The translations under genes and the position numbers were made by a program. Positions 7,642-17,058 of a DNA stretch of 64,000 nucleotides are shown here, in pieces; position 1 is the first letter of the stretch; every line of letters begins with the position of its first letter. The stretch covers positions 62,001 to 126,000 of the forward strand of contig NZ_JAGGLR010000020.1 in the NCBI RefSeq assembly GCF_017874715.1. The letters run 5' to 3'. The stretch comes from Streptomyces iranensis. GTDB taxonomy: Bacteria; Actinomycetota; Actinomycetes; Streptomycetales; Streptomycetaceae. The notes beneath the pieces are model-generated. The model ran no database searches. It was not told where the DNA came from and saw only the letters and a program-made list of their open reading frames with translations.

Positions 7642-9654
7642 ATGCACATTCGCGATCTTCCGTACCCCGATCCCGGCCGACCCGACGTGCGGTCAGGACC
7701 GAGGTTCCTGTACTGGCTGGGCAGGAATCAGCTGGGCGGGCAGGTCAAGGCGGCCCTCTGGGGTCTGGTGCACATGGCCGCGCTGGTGTCCTTCCCGCTC
7801 GCCATCGGCTTTGGTGTGCAGGCGGTGGTGGACCGCTCGGGCTCCCGGCTGGCGATGGCCGGGGCGCTGATGGTGGGGCTCACCGTGCTCACCGCGCTGG
7901 GGGACGCCATGCTGCACCGCGCGGCGGTCACCAACTGGATCACTGCGGCGGCACGGGTGCAGCAGCTGCTGTCCCGCAAGGCGGTGGAGCTGGGGTCCAC
8001 GCTCACCCGGAAGGTGGCGGCCGGTGAGGTCATCGCCGTCTCCACGGGCGACGTCGAGAAGATCGGCTGGTTTGTGGAGGCCCTGTCCCGCTTCACCGCG
8101 GCCGCGATCACCACCGTCGCGCTCTGCGTGGCGCTGGTGCTCTACCAGCCGGCGCTGGGAGTGGTGGTGGCGGTCGGTGTGCCCGCGCTGGCGCTGACCG
8201 TGCTGCCGCTGCTGCCGCGCGCGGCGCGCCGGGCCGACGACCAGCGGGAGAAGGCGGGCCGGGCCACCGAGCTGGCCTCGGACACCGTGGCCGGGCTGCG
8301 GGTGCTGCGCGGCATCGGCGGCGAGGAGCTGTTCCTGGGCCGCTATCGGAACGCCTCGCAGGAAGTGCGGGTCGCGGCGGTGCGCAGCGCGCGGATGTGG
8401 GCGCTGATCGCGGCCGTGCAGGTGGCGCTGCCGGGGCTGCTGCTGATCGGTGTGGTCTGGTACGGGGCGTCGCTGGCCCGTGAGGGGCGGATCGAGGTGG
8501 GCGAGCTGGTCACCGTCTACAGCGCGGTCACCTTTCTGCTCTTCCCGCTGCGGCACTTCGAGGAGATCGCCATGGCGTACTCCTTCTCCCGGCCCTCCGC
8601 GCGGCGCGCGGCCCGGGTGCTGGCGCTGCGGCGCTCCTCCGCGGATGGCGAGGGCGCGGCCACCGCAGCTGCCGCGGACACCGCGGACGCCGCAGACACC
8701 GCAGACACCGCAGACACCGCAGCATCCGTGGACGGGGGCGAGCGCGCGGAAGCGCGGGAGGCCACCGGACCGCTCGGCGGGGATCTGTACGACCCGGTGA
8801 GCGGGATGCTGGCGCCGAGCGGGGTGCTGACCGCGGTGGTGTGCGGCGACCCGGACGCGGCCGGGCGGCTGGCGGACCGGCTCGGCGGACATCCCGCACA
8901 CGGCGCCCCGGGCGACGGGGACCGTGGCGGGGCGCCGTCGGCACTGCTGGGCGGAGTCGCCCTGGACGAGGTGGCGCTGGCCTCGGCGCGCACGGCGGTG
9001 CTGGTGCAGGACAAGGACCCGGTGCTGCTGTCGGGGACGCTCGCCGAGCTGCTGGACGTGCCGAGGTCCGGGGAGGTCTCGGCGGAGAAGGCGCTCGAGG
9101 CGGCCCAGTGCGGCGATGTGCTGGAGGCGCTGGCGCAGGCGTCGGCGGCCGACAAGGGTGACGCCGACCCCATGCGCACCCGGATCACCGAGCGCGGTCG
9201 CTCGCTGTCGGGTGGCCAGCGGCAGCGGCTGGCCCTGGCCCGCTCGCTGGTGACCGATCCGGAGGTGCTGGTGCTGGACGAGCCGACCTCCGCGGTGGAC
9301 TCGCACACCGAGGCGCGGATCGCCGACGGGGTGCGGCGGCTGCGGACGGGCCGGACCACCATCGTGTTCACCTCCAGCCCGCTGGTGCTGGACCGGGCCG
9401 ACCGGGTGGTGTTCGTGGCCGACGGCGAGGCGGCGGGAGTGGGCACCCACCGCGAGCTGCTGGGCACCGACTCCGGGTATCGCGCGGTCGTGACCCGCGA
9501 GACGGACGGCGAGGCCGCCGCGCGGGGGGCCGGGCGGTCCACCGGGCCGGCCGGCCACGGTCTGGAGGACATCGCGCGGAAGGACATCGCGCGAGAGGGC
9601 GTCGCGCGGGAAGACATCGGGCGGATCGAGGAACAGATCGAGGAGTCGGCATGA
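7642..9654 (+). CDS. ABC exporter subunit A with degenerate ATP site (no Walker A, no switch His)
   Basis: This 670-residue permease-ATPase fusion pairs with the next gene, which it overlaps by 4 bp (ATGA). Six membrane helices occupy about residues 35-320. In the ATPase domain the Walker A loop is lost: the position reads VVCGDPDAAGRLADRL (about residues 397-412) instead of GxxGxGKS/T. The switch His is also lost (IVFTSSPLVL). The signature LSGGQRQRLALAR (near 523) and Walker B LVLDEPTSAVD are intact. It should therefore donate a working signature to its partner's ATP site while its own site is dead. ATG 7642 is chosen because the N-terminus MHIRDLPYP matches family starts and upstream codons look non-coding. 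Two in-frame minisatellites lie in a linker and the C-terminal tail. Confidence 0.87.
   Translation: MHIRDLPYPDPGRPDVRSGPRFLYWLGRNQLGGQVKAALWGLVHMAALVSFPLAIGFGVQAVVDRSGSRLAMAGALMVGLTVLTALGDAMLHRAAVTNWITAAARVQQLLSRKAVELGSTLTRKVAAGEVIAVSTGDVEKIGWFVEALSRFTAAAITTVALCVALVLYQPALGVVVAVGVPALALTVLPLLPRAARRADDQREKAGRATELASDTVAGLRVLRGIGGEELFLGRYRNASQEVRVAAVRSARMWALIAAVQVALPGLLLIGVVWYGASLAREGRIEVGELVTVYSAVTFLLFPLRHFEEIAMAYSFSRPSARRAARVLALRRSSADGEGAATAAAADTADAADTADTADTAASVDGGERAEAREATGPLGGDLYDPVSGMLAPSGVLTAVVCGDPDAAGRLADRLGGHPAHGAPGDGDRGGAPSALLGGVALDEVALASARTAVLVQDKDPVLLSGTLAELLDVPRSGEVSAEKALEAAQCGDVLEALAQASAADKGDADPMRTRITERGRSLSGGQRQRLALARSLVTDPEVLVLDEPTSAVDSHTEARIADGVRRLRTGRTTIVFTSSPLVLDRADRVVFVADGEAAGVGTHRELLGTDSGYRAVVTRETDGEAAARGAGRSTGPAGHGLEDIARKDIAREGVAREDIGRIEEQIEESA
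8674..8718. repeat. 9-bp x 5 in-frame minisatellite in ABC subunit A
   Basis: Five units close to GCAGACACC cover 8674-8718 (three identical, two with single changes) and encode ADT/ADA triplets in the linker between the membrane domain and the degenerate ATPase domain. The repeat is a multiple of three and keeps the frame. Confidence 0.85.
9568..9627. repeat. 15-bp x 4 in-frame repeat near C-terminus of ABC subunit A
   Basis: Four imperfect 15-bp units starting GACATCGCGCG cover 9568-9627 and encode DIARK-DIARE-GVARE-DIGRI, a charged, probably helical tail that ends just before the stop codon and the overlapping start of subunit B. Confidence 0.8.
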
Positions 9655-11432
9655 TCGGCGTGGCACCCCCCGCCTATGACCCGGCCGCACCGGAGTCGGC
9701 GACGACGCTGCCGGTCGGCACGCCCACCACCGTACGGGCCTATGTGCGTGAGCTGCTGCGGCGGCACCGGGCCGCCTTCACCGTGCTGATGGCCGTGAAC
9801 GCGACCGCGGTGCTCGCGTCCATGGTCGGCCCGCAGCTGCTGGGTGGCGTGGTCGAGGACCTCTCCCAGGGCGAGAAGGACCTTCACATCGGGCGCACCG
9901 TGGCGCTGTTCGCGGTGGCGCTGGTGGTGCAGACCGTGTTCGTCCGGCTGGTGCGGCTGCGCGGGGCGGTGCTGGGCGAGCAGATGCTGGCGGATCTGCG
10001 GGAGGACTTTCTCGTACGGTCGGTGGGTCTGCCCCCGGGGGTGCTGGAGCGGGCCGGGACCGGGGATCTGCTGTCCCGGATCACCACCGATATCGACCGG
10101 CTGGCGAACGCGATGCGCGAGGCCGTGCCCCAGCTCGCCATCGGTGTGCTGTGGACCGGACTGCTGCTCGGCGCGCTGACCCTGACCGCTCCCCCACTGG
10201 GTCTCGCGGTGTTGGTGGCGCTCCCGGTGCTGGTGATCGGCTGTCGGTGGTACTTCCGCCGCGCGCCGAGGGCCTACCGCTCGGAGGCGGCGGGATACGC
10301 GGCGGTGTCCGCGTCCCTCACCGAGAGCGTGGACGCCGGGCGGACCATCGAGGCCCACCGGCTGGGCGACCGGCGGATCGCCCAGTCCGAGCTGCGCATC
10401 CGGCAGTGGACGGCGTGGGAGCGCTATACGCTCTGGCTGCGCTCGGTGCTCTTTCCGGTGATCAATGTGAGCTACACGCTGATCACCGGTTCGGTGCTGA
10501 TGATCGGTGGTCTGTGTGTGATGCGGGGCTGGATGTCGATCGGCGAGCTGACCACCGGGGCGCTGCTGTCGCAGATGCTGGTCGAGCCGATCGGGCTGAT
10601 CCTGCGCTGGTACGACGAGCTGCAGGTCGCGCAGGTGTCGCTGGCCCGGCTGGTGGGGGTTCGGGAGATCGAGGAGGGCCCCGCCGACGAGGGCGTGGTC
10701 CCAGGCGGCCGGGAGGTGCGGGCGGACGAGGTGCGGTTCGGCTACCACGAGGGCAGCGATGTGCTGCACGAGGTGTCCATGAAGGTGGCCCCGGGGACGC
10801 GGCTGGCGCTGGTGGGCCCGTCCGGGGCGGGAAAGTCCACCCTGGGGCGGCTGCTGGCCGGGATCTACTCCCCCCGCACCGGCCGGGTGACCCTGGGTGG
10901 GGCGGAGCTGTCGCGGATGCCGGCCGAGCGGGTCCGGGAGCATGTGGCCCTGGTCAACCAGGAGCACCATGTCTTCGTGGGCTCGCTGCGGGACAATCTG
11001 CTGCTGGCCCGCGCCTTCGCCGAGGACGCCGAGCTGTGGGCGGCGCTGGGCGCCGTCGACGCCGATGGCTGGGCCCGCGCGCTGGACGAGGGTCTGGACA
11101 CCGAGGTCGGCTCGGGCGGTCTCGCGCTCACCCCCGCACAGGCGCAGCAGATCGCGCTGGCCCGGCTGGTGCTGGCCGATCCGCATACGCTGGTGCTGGA
11201 CGAGGCCACCTCGCTGCTGGACCCACGGGCGGCGCGCCATCTGGAGCGGTCGCTGGGCCGGGTGCTGGAGGGCAGGACCGTGGTCGCGATCGCCCACCGG
11301 CTGCACACGGCGCATGACGCGGATGTGATCGCCGTGGTGGAGAGCGGCCGGATCACCGAACTGGGCAGCCATGACGAACTCGTCGCGGCGGACGGGGCGT
11401 ACGCCGCGCTGTGGCGCTCCTGGCACCAGTAG
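9651..11432 (+). CDS. ABC exporter subunit B, intact Walker A but degenerate signature
   Basis: This 593-residue partner of the preceding gene starts at ATG 9651 inside its stop codon. Membrane helices span about residues 45-310 (starting FTVLMAVNATAVLASMVG). The ATPase domain keeps Walker A (LVGPSGAGKSTLGRL), Walker B (TLVLDEATSLLD) and switch His (VAIAHRLHT), but the signature is LTPAQAQQIALAR instead of LSGGQ. Combined with subunit A this gives one complete ATP site (A signature plus B Walker motifs) and one fully degenerate site, the arrangement known for heterodimeric type IV exporters. Substrate is unknown; no regulator or biosynthetic gene is adjacent. Confidence 0.9.
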   Translation: MIGVAPPAYDPAAPESATTLPVGTPTTVRAYVRELLRRHRAAFTVLMAVNATAVLASMVGPQLLGGVVEDLSQGEKDLHIGRTVALFAVALVVQTVFVRLVRLRGAVLGEQMLADLREDFLVRSVGLPPGVLERAGTGDLLSRITTDIDRLANAMREAVPQLAIGVLWTGLLLGALTLTAPPLGLAVLVALPVLVIGCRWYFRRAPRAYRSEAAGYAAVSASLTESVDAGRTIEAHRLGDRRIAQSELRIRQWTAWERYTLWLRSVLFPVINVSYTLITGSVLMIGGLCVMRGWMSIGELTTGALLSQMLVEPIGLILRWYDELQVAQVSLARLVGVREIEEGPADEGVVPGGREVRADEVRFGYHEGSDVLHEVSMKVAPGTRLALVGPSGAGKSTLGRLLAGIYSPRTGRVTLGGAELSRMPAERVREHVALVNQEHHVFVGSLRDNLLLARAFAEDAELWAALGAVDADGWARALDEGLDTEVGSGGLALTPAQAQQIALARLVLADPHTLVLDEATSLLDPRAARHLERSLGRVLEGRTVVAIAHRLHTAHDADVIAVVESGRITELGSHDELVAADGAYAALWRSWHQ

Positions 11433-11494
11433 CAGGAGGGGTGGCCGCGCCCCGGTGTGGCCACCCCGCTGCCCTCCGGGACCGCCCTGGTCCG

Positions 11495-11549
11495 GTCCGG
11501 GGTGGTCCCGGCCCCGTCCGGGGTGGCCCCGGCCCCGTCCGGGGTTCAG
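11495..11549. repeat. 21-bp tandem repeat (2.6 copies) covering the stop codon of the DUF457 gene
   Basis: Units starting GTCCGGGGTGG begin at 11495, 11516 and 11537; the last is partial (13 bp) and includes TCA at 11546-11548, the minus-strand stop. The first two units differ by one base. The block fills most of the gap between two convergent genes and is G/C-rich enough to fold on its own. Confidence 0.8.
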
Positions 11550-12337
11550 ATCACGCCGAGGGCGGCCAGTCCGCCCATGCCGCCGAGCAGCATGAAGACC
11601 GGCATCAGCACCTTCAGCTCGACCCAGCTGCCGGCCCGGAACCGCATCCCCTTCGGCGGGCCGATCGGGTACCAGCGCCTGCGGCCGATCGGGATGGGCC
11701 ACAGGATCGGGCAGCCGGAGACGGTGAGCGCGTCCCCGATGTCGTGGACCAGGGCGCCGAGCACGATCGGCAGGCCGAGCCAGAGGTACTCCTGGCCCGG
11801 TGCGCTGAACAGCCAGTCCGAGCCATTGCCGGGCTTGTGCAGCACATCGGCGAGGATCCAGGCACTGGCCGCACCGAGCAGCCACACCAGGACATCGCTG
11901 GAGACCCGCGCCGCCCGCCACAGCAGGCCCTCGACGGCCAGCACCATATGCACGAAGAGGATGCCCAGCACCGCCCAGCGCCCGCCGATCATCGCGAGCG
12001 CCGAGGCTCCGGCGCCGATCAGCACCGCCCATACCCAGGTATGGGTCAGGGTGCGGTGGCCGCCGGAGCGGCGCGGGTCGCCCGCCTTCCTGGTCGACTT
12101 GTAGACGGAGTACGAGATCTTGTCGATCACCTCGCACAGTGCCCGTGATACGGGCCCGAACGCGCGCGATATGGTCGCCGCCTTGTGGTCGAGGTCGGGG
12201 GCGAGCGCCGCTCCCGCGCAGATCAGCGCGCCGGCGACCAGCACCGGCCAGGGCATCGCATGGCCGGCCGCCGCGGCCGCCGCCCCCACCCCCAGCCAGG
12301 CCGCCGCCCCGGACAGCGAATGCGCCGGTCCCATCAT
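11546..12337 (-). CDS. DUF457/YdjM-type membrane-bound metal-dependent hydrolase-like protein
   Basis: The 263-residue membrane protein has the family's metal-site motifs: HSLSGAAAW near the start, ALAPDLDHKAATISR and GGHRTLTHTW, then several hydrophobic helices and a final LVHDIGDALTVSGCPILWP with another conserved H-D. The family is annotated as metal-dependent hydrolase; true substrates are not known. The start is placed at the tandem ATG pair (12337) after a G-rich stretch; upstream codons (SGKEQGRGTT) look non-coding. It is divergent from the helicase gene and convergent with the ABC pair. Cytoplasmic membrane location is expected. Confidence 0.82.
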   Translation of the reverse strand: MMGPAHSLSGAAAWLGVGAAAAAAGHAMPWPVLVAGALICAGAALAPDLDHKAATISRAFGPVSRALCEVIDKISYSVYKSTRKAGDPRRSGGHRTLTHTWVWAVLIGAGASALAMIGGRWAVLGILFVHMVLAVEGLLWRAARVSSDVLVWLLGAASAWILADVLHKPGNGSDWLFSAPGQEYLWLGLPIVLGALVHDIGDALTVSGCPILWPIPIGRRRWYPIGPPKGMRFRAGSWVELKVLMPVFMLLGGMGGLAALGVI

Positions 12338-12473
12338 GGTCGTACCCCGCCCCTGTTCTTTCCCGCTTCCGAGCGGGAGTTGACTGCTTCGGCCCGGCAC
12401 AGCCTAGCGGCGGACGATCTTCGCTGGTACAGCCGGTTCCCGTCCCGGCGGGGAAACCAGGCAGTATAGGTGC

Positions 12474-15002
12474 GTGACTCTTATCGATCAGCTGCCGAGC
12501 GACGCCGACCCCGACGCACTTTTCGAGGCGTTCTCCACCTGGGTCGAGCAGCGGGGCATCTCGCTGTACCCCGCCCAGGAGGAAGCGCTGATCGAGGTGG
12601 TGTCCGGGGCGAATGTGATCCTCTCGACCCCCACCGGCTCGGGCAAGAGCCTGGTGGCGGCGGGCGCCCACTTCGCCGCGCTCGCCCGGGACGAGGTCAC
12701 CTTCTACACCGCGCCGATCAAGGCCCTGGTCTCGGAGAAGTTCTTCGAGCTGTGCAAGCTCTTCGGCACCGAGAACGTCGGGATGCTCACCGGCGACGCG
12801 TCGGTCAACGCGGACGCGCCGGTCATCTGCTGTACGGCCGAGGTGCTGGCGTCCATCGCCCTGCGGGACGGCAAGGACGCCGATATCGGCCAGGTGGTGA
12901 TGGACGAGTTCCACTTCTACGCGGAGCCGGACCGGGGCTGGGCATGGCAGATCCCGCTGCTGGAGCTGCCGAGGGCGCAGTTCATCCTGATGTCGGCGAC
13001 GCTCGGTGATGTGAACCGGTTCGAGGAGGATCTGACCCGGCGCACCGGGCGGCCCACCGCGGTCGTGCGGTCCGCGACCCGGCCGGTGCCGCTGAGCTAC
13101 GAATACCGGACGACGCCGCTGACCGAGACGCTGACCGAGCTGCTGGAGACCCAGCAGGCGCCCGTCTACATCGTGCACTTCACCCAGGCAGCGGCGGTCG
13201 AGCGGGCCCAGGCGCTGATGAGCATCAATATGTGCTCGCGCGCCGAGAAGGACGAGATCGCCTCGCTGATCGGCAATTTCCGGTTCACCACCAAGTTCGG
13301 CCGCAACCTGTCCCGTTACGTCCGGCACGGGATCGGCGTGCACCATGCCGGCATGCTGCCCAAGTACCGGCGGCTGGTGGAGAAGCTGGCGCAGGCCGGG
13401 CTGCTCAAGGTCATCTGCGGTACGGACACCCTGGGCGTGGGCGTCAATGTGCCCATCCGCACCGTCCTGTTCACCGCGCTGACCAAGTACGACGGCCAGC
13501 GGGTGCGAACGCTGCGGGCTCGGGAGTTCCACCAGATCGCGGGCCGGGCCGGACGGGCCGGCTTCGACACCGCGGGCTTTGTGGTGGCCCAGGCGCCCGA
13601 GCACGTCGTCGAGAACGAGAAGGCGCTCGCGAAGGCCGGGGACGATCCGAAGAAGCGCCGCAAGGTGGTCCGCAAGAAGGCGCCCGAGGGCTTCGTCAAC
13701 TGGGGCCAGAACACCTTCGAGAAGCTCATCGCCTCCGAACCCGAGCCGCTCACCTCCCGGTTCCGGGTGACCCACGCGATGCTGCTGTCGGTGATCGCCC
13801 GTCCCGGGAACGCCTTCGAGGGGATGCGCCACTTGCTGGAGGACAACCACGAGCCGCGCAAGAACCAGCTGCGGCACATCCGCCGGGCGATCGCGATCTA
13901 CCGCTCGCTGCTGGACGGTGGGGTGGTCGAGCAGGTGAAGCCCAGGGACGCCGACGGCGAGGGCGGGGGCGCCCCGATCGTCCGGCTGACGGTGGATCTG
14001 CAGCAGGACTTCGCGCTCAACCAGCCGCTGTCCACCTTCGCGCTGGCCGCCTTCGAGCTGCTGGACCCCGAATCGCCCTCCTACGCCCTGGACATGGTCT
14101 CGGTCGTGGAGTCGACGCTGGACGACCCCCGGCAGATCCTGGCGGCGCAGCAGAACAAGGCGCGCGGTGAGGCGGTGGCCGCGATGAAGGCGGACGGCGT
14201 CGAGTACGAGGAGCGCATGGAGCGGCTCCAGGACATCTCCTACCCCAAGCCGCTGGAGGAACTGCTCTTCCACGCGTACGGGCTCTACCGCAAGAGCCAT
14301 CCATGGGTCGGCGACCATCCGCTCTCGCCCAAGTCGGTGATCCGCGACATGTACGAGCGGGCGATGACCTTCACCGAGTTCACCTCGTTCTACGACCTGG
14401 CGCGGACCGAGGGCATCGTGCTGCGCTACCTGGCCAGCGCCTTCAAGGCCCTGGACCACACCGTGCCGGACGATCTGAAGTCCGATGACTTCCAGGACCT
14501 CATCGCCTGGCTCAGCGAGATGGTGCGGCAGGTCGACTCCAGCCTCCTCGACGAGTGGGAGCAGCTGGCCAACCCGGAGGAGGAGTCGGCGGAGGAGGCG
14601 CAGGAGCGCGCCGACCAGGTCAGGCCGGTCACCGCCAATGCCCGCGCCTTCCGCGTGCTGGTGCGCAACGCCATGTTCCGCCGGGTGGAGCTGGCCGCGC
14701 TGGACAAGGTCGCCGAGCTCGGGGAGATGGACGCCGACTCCGGCTGGGACGAGGACTCCTGGGCTGACGCGCTGGACGGGTACTGGGAGGAGTACGAGGA
14801 GCTCGGCACCGGAGCGCAGGCCCGCGGGCCGAAGCTGCTGCGGATCGAGGAGGACCCCGAGCACGGTCTGTGGCGGGTGCGGCAGACCTTCGACGACCCG
14901 AACGGCGACCACGACTGGGGCATCTCGGCGGAGGTCGATCTCGCCGCCTCCGACGAGGAGGGCCGGGCGGTGGTCCGGGTCACCGACGTGGGCCAACTGT
15001 AG
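12474..15002 (+). CDS. DEAD/DEAH-box helicase with DUF3516 C-terminus
   Basis: The 842-residue protein begins at GTG 12474. Helicase motifs are clear: Q-like YPAQEEAL, Walker A STPTGSGKS (about residues 50-58), TAPIKALVSEK, Walker B variant MDEFHFYAEPDRG (about 143), SATLGD, then the second RecA domain with GVHHAGMLPKYR, GTDTLGVGVNVPIR and FHQIAGRAGRAGFD. This is the Ski2-like set of superfamily 2. The C-terminal half matches the actinobacterial DUF3516 extension (EGFVNWGQNTFEKLIASEPEPL onward). A role in RNA or DNA remodelling is expected; no partner genes suggest a specific pathway. The thioesterase gene follows after 61 bp and may be cotranscribed. Confidence 0.9.
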   Translation: MTLIDQLPSDADPDALFEAFSTWVEQRGISLYPAQEEALIEVVSGANVILSTPTGSGKSLVAAGAHFAALARDEVTFYTAPIKALVSEKFFELCKLFGTENVGMLTGDASVNADAPVICCTAEVLASIALRDGKDADIGQVVMDEFHFYAEPDRGWAWQIPLLELPRAQFILMSATLGDVNRFEEDLTRRTGRPTAVVRSATRPVPLSYEYRTTPLTETLTELLETQQAPVYIVHFTQAAAVERAQALMSINMCSRAEKDEIASLIGNFRFTTKFGRNLSRYVRHGIGVHHAGMLPKYRRLVEKLAQAGLLKVICGTDTLGVGVNVPIRTVLFTALTKYDGQRVRTLRAREFHQIAGRAGRAGFDTAGFVVAQAPEHVVENEKALAKAGDDPKKRRKVVRKKAPEGFVNWGQNTFEKLIASEPEPLTSRFRVTHAMLLSVIARPGNAFEGMRHLLEDNHEPRKNQLRHIRRAIAIYRSLLDGGVVEQVKPRDADGEGGGAPIVRLTVDLQQDFALNQPLSTFALAAFELLDPESPSYALDMVSVVESTLDDPRQILAAQQNKARGEAVAAMKADGVEYEERMERLQDISYPKPLEELLFHAYGLYRKSHPWVGDHPLSPKSVIRDMYERAMTFTEFTSFYDLARTEGIVLRYLASAFKALDHTVPDDLKSDDFQDLIAWLSEMVRQVDSSLLDEWEQLANPEEESAEEAQERADQVRPVTANARAFRVLVRNAMFRRVELAALDKVAELGEMDADSGWDEDSWADALDGYWEEYEELGTGAQARGPKLLRIEEDPEHGLWRVRQTFDDPNGDHDWGISAEVDLAASDEEGRAVVRVTDVGQL

Positions 15003-15063
15003 CCTCCTGGACGCGGTCCGCACCGGGGACCGGACCGGCCCCCTCAGTGAAGGAGCACCACCG

Positions 15064-15954
15064 ATGACCAACCCCGCCGAGCGCCTGGTCGATCTGCTCG
15101 ACCTGGAACGGATCGAGCTGGACATCTTCCGCGGCCGCAGCCCCGATGAGTCGCTGCAGCGGGTGTTCGGCGGGCAGGTGGCGGGCCAGGCGCTGGTGGC
15201 CGCCGGGCGGACCACCGATGGGCAGCGTCCGGTGCACTCGCTGCACGCGTACTTCCTGCGGCCGGGTCGGCCGGGCGTGCCCATCGTGTACCAGGTGGAG
15301 CGGATCCGGGACGGGCGCTCCTTCACCACCCGCCGGGTCGTCGCCATCCAGCAGGGTCGCACGATCTTCAATCTGACGGCCTCCTTTCATTCTCCTGAGT
15401 CGGGTATCGAGCAGCAGCTGCCGATGCCGGATGTACCTGGGCCGGAGGGTCTGCCGACCCTCGCCGACGAGGTCCGCGCCCATCTGGGCACGCTCCCCGA
15501 GGCGTTCGCCCGGATGGAGCGCCGACAGCCCTTCGACATCCGCTATGTGGAGCGGCTGCGCTGGACGGACGGGGAGCTCAAAGGCGCGGAACCGCGCAGC
15601 GCCGTATGGATGCGCGCGGTGGGGCCGCTCGGGGACGACCCGCTGGTGCACACCTGTGCGCTCACCTATGCGAGCGACATGATGCTGCTGGACGCGGTGC
15701 GGGTGCCGGTCGAACCGCTGTGGGGCCCACGGGGCTTCGACATGGCCTCGCTGGATCACGCCATGTGGTTCCACCGGCCGTTCCGCACCGATGAGTGGTT
15801 TCTCTACGAGCAGGAGTCGCCCGTGGCCACGGGCGGCCGGGGACTGGCGCGCGGCCGGATCTACGACCGTACGGGGCGGCTCCTTGTATCCGTGGTGCAA
15901 GAGGGGTTGTTCCGCCCACTACCGCCCGCCGGAGGTGCCGCGGACGGCGGCTGA
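15064..15954 (+). CDS. tesB: Acyl-CoA thioesterase II
   Basis: The 296-residue protein is a double hot-dog TesB. It starts MTNPAERLVDLLDLERIELD and shows FRGRSPDESLQRVFGGQVAGQALVAA, HSLHAYFLRPGRPGVPIVYQVERIRDGRSF, the second domain's LTYASDMMLLD with the conserved Asp, then SLDHAMWFHRPFRTDEWFLYEQESP and GRGLARGRIYDRTGRLLVSVVQEGL. It hydrolyses acyl-CoA to free acid and CoA in the cytoplasm. AGGAG at 15050-15054 lies about 9 bp before ATG 15064 and supports this start. It follows the helicase gene by 61 bp. Confidence 0.95.
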   Translation: MTNPAERLVDLLDLERIELDIFRGRSPDESLQRVFGGQVAGQALVAAGRTTDGQRPVHSLHAYFLRPGRPGVPIVYQVERIRDGRSFTTRRVVAIQQGRTIFNLTASFHSPESGIEQQLPMPDVPGPEGLPTLADEVRAHLGTLPEAFARMERRQPFDIRYVERLRWTDGELKGAEPRSAVWMRAVGPLGDDPLVHTCALTYASDMMLLDAVRVPVEPLWGPRGFDMASLDHAMWFHRPFRTDEWFLYEQESPVATGGRGLARGRIYDRTGRLLVSVVQEGLFRPLPPAGGAADGG

Positions 15955-15996
15955 GCCCTGCCGTGGTGTGCCCACTGGGACGTGCCGCGCCGTGAC

Positions 15997-16959
15997 TCAT
16001 CGCCTGCCGATCAGCTTCTGCCACAGGCTCCGCGGGCGGCCCGGAACCGGGGTGCGGTCATCGGGCCCCGACGCCGGGCGGGCTTCCGGGCGCGGCGCGG
16101 ACCGGACCCGGCGGGCGTCGTCCAACGACGAGGCGAGGGCGGCCCGATAGCGCCGGATCTCCCGTGGGTCGTCCGCCGTGACCACCGTGTCGATGACATC
16201 CCGGATCGCGCCCGCCTCGGGACGCGTCCTGACGAGCGCGGGGCGCAGCTCCCGCAGATGGGCCCGCTCATAAGGATCGGCCACGGCCGAGGCCAGCTCG
16301 ACGGAGCCCAGCACCGAGGCCGGCACCGCGGCCCGCTCCCAGGGGTCCTCGGTCTGGGCGAGCAGCTGGCCGATCCTCCGGCTGCGCCATTTGGCGGCCC
16401 GCCAGTCCTCCCCGGCGGCCAATGCGGCGCTCAGTCCCGGCGGGGTGCGGCCGCTCAGCAACTCCGGCTGCCTGACGGCGAACTCGGTCAGCTCCGAGGC
16501 CAGATAGAGCCATACGACGGCCCGATAGCGATTGACATAGAACCGGACGGGGGCGAAGAAGCCCCCGCGCGCGAGGCGGGTCAGCCGCCCCTGGGTGATG
16601 CCGAGCAGCTCCGCGCTCTCTGCCGTGCCGACCACGCGGAGACGGGCGATGAACGCCTCCGGGAAGCCCTCGGCGGCGGTCACCCGCCTCAACTCCTCGC
16701 ACGCCACCCGCCGGCCCAGACCGGTGGTGACGGTGCGCACTTCCCCCAACTGAACGGCCAGCTCGAACTCCCGCGTGTTGAGCCCCAGCGACCGGGCCGC
16801 CGCGCCGAACGCGACGCTTCCGCCCGATCCGCCCGGCCCCGCCGGCCCGCCAGGGTCTCCCGGCCCGCTCGCCCGTCCCGGTACGCTCGGCTCGCCGAGC
16901 CACTCCGGGCTCCGCGGCCCCTGGCTCTCCCGCAGCTCCTGATCCATCCGCACTGCCAT
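15997..16959 (-). CDS. DUF6397-type protein of unknown function
   Basis: This 320-residue actinobacterial protein has a Pro/Gly-rich N-terminus, then a helical region from about residue 55 (FGAAARSLGLNTREFELAVQLGEVRTV). At about residue 115-150 there is a segment resembling a helix-turn-helix (ELLGITQGRLTRLARGGFFAPVRFYVNRYRAVVWLY). A second helical repeat block follows around 170-260, and the tail is Arg/Pro-rich. No signal peptide is present. Streptomyces carry such proteins, which I associate with DUF6397, and no function is known. A 13-bp perfect palindrome lies 28 bp upstream of its start. A DNA-binding role is possible but unproven. Confidence 0.7.
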   Translation of the reverse strand: MAVRMDQELRESQGPRSPEWLGEPSVPGRASGPGDPGGPAGPGGSGGSVAFGAAARSLGLNTREFELAVQLGEVRTVTTGLGRRVACEELRRVTAAEGFPEAFIARLRVVGTAESAELLGITQGRLTRLARGGFFAPVRFYVNRYRAVVWLYLASELTEFAVRQPELLSGRTPPGLSAALAAGEDWRAAKWRSRRIGQLLAQTEDPWERAAVPASVLGSVELASAVADPYERAHLRELRPALVRTRPEAGAIRDVIDTVVTADDPREIRRYRAALASSLDDARRVRSAPRPEARPASGPDDRTPVPGRPRSLWQKLIGRR

Positions 16960-16987
16960 GGCGACGTCCTCCCCCGCACTGCCTCAA

Positions 16988-17000
16988 TCACTGACAGTGA
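16988..17000. promoter_or_regulatory. 13-bp palindrome upstream of the DUF6397-type gene
   Basis: TCACTG-A-CAGTGA is a perfect 6-bp inverted repeat with a one-base centre, 28 bp before the minus-strand gene start at 16959 and 58 bp after the stop of the roadblock gene. It may be an operator; no -10 box was firmly identified next to it. Confidence 0.4.
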
Positions 17001-17058
17001 CGACGATAGCCGCGAAGCAAGATGCTCGGTCAGGCCTGTGGATAACTTCCGCGCGGCA

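Noticed and set aside
8517..15371. A 2284-codon open frame on the minus strand
   Set aside because: It runs antisense to two ABC genes, the DUF457 region and the helicase gene, which all show clear family motifs in their own frames. Long antisense frames are normal in high-GC DNA and this one has no recognisable domain.
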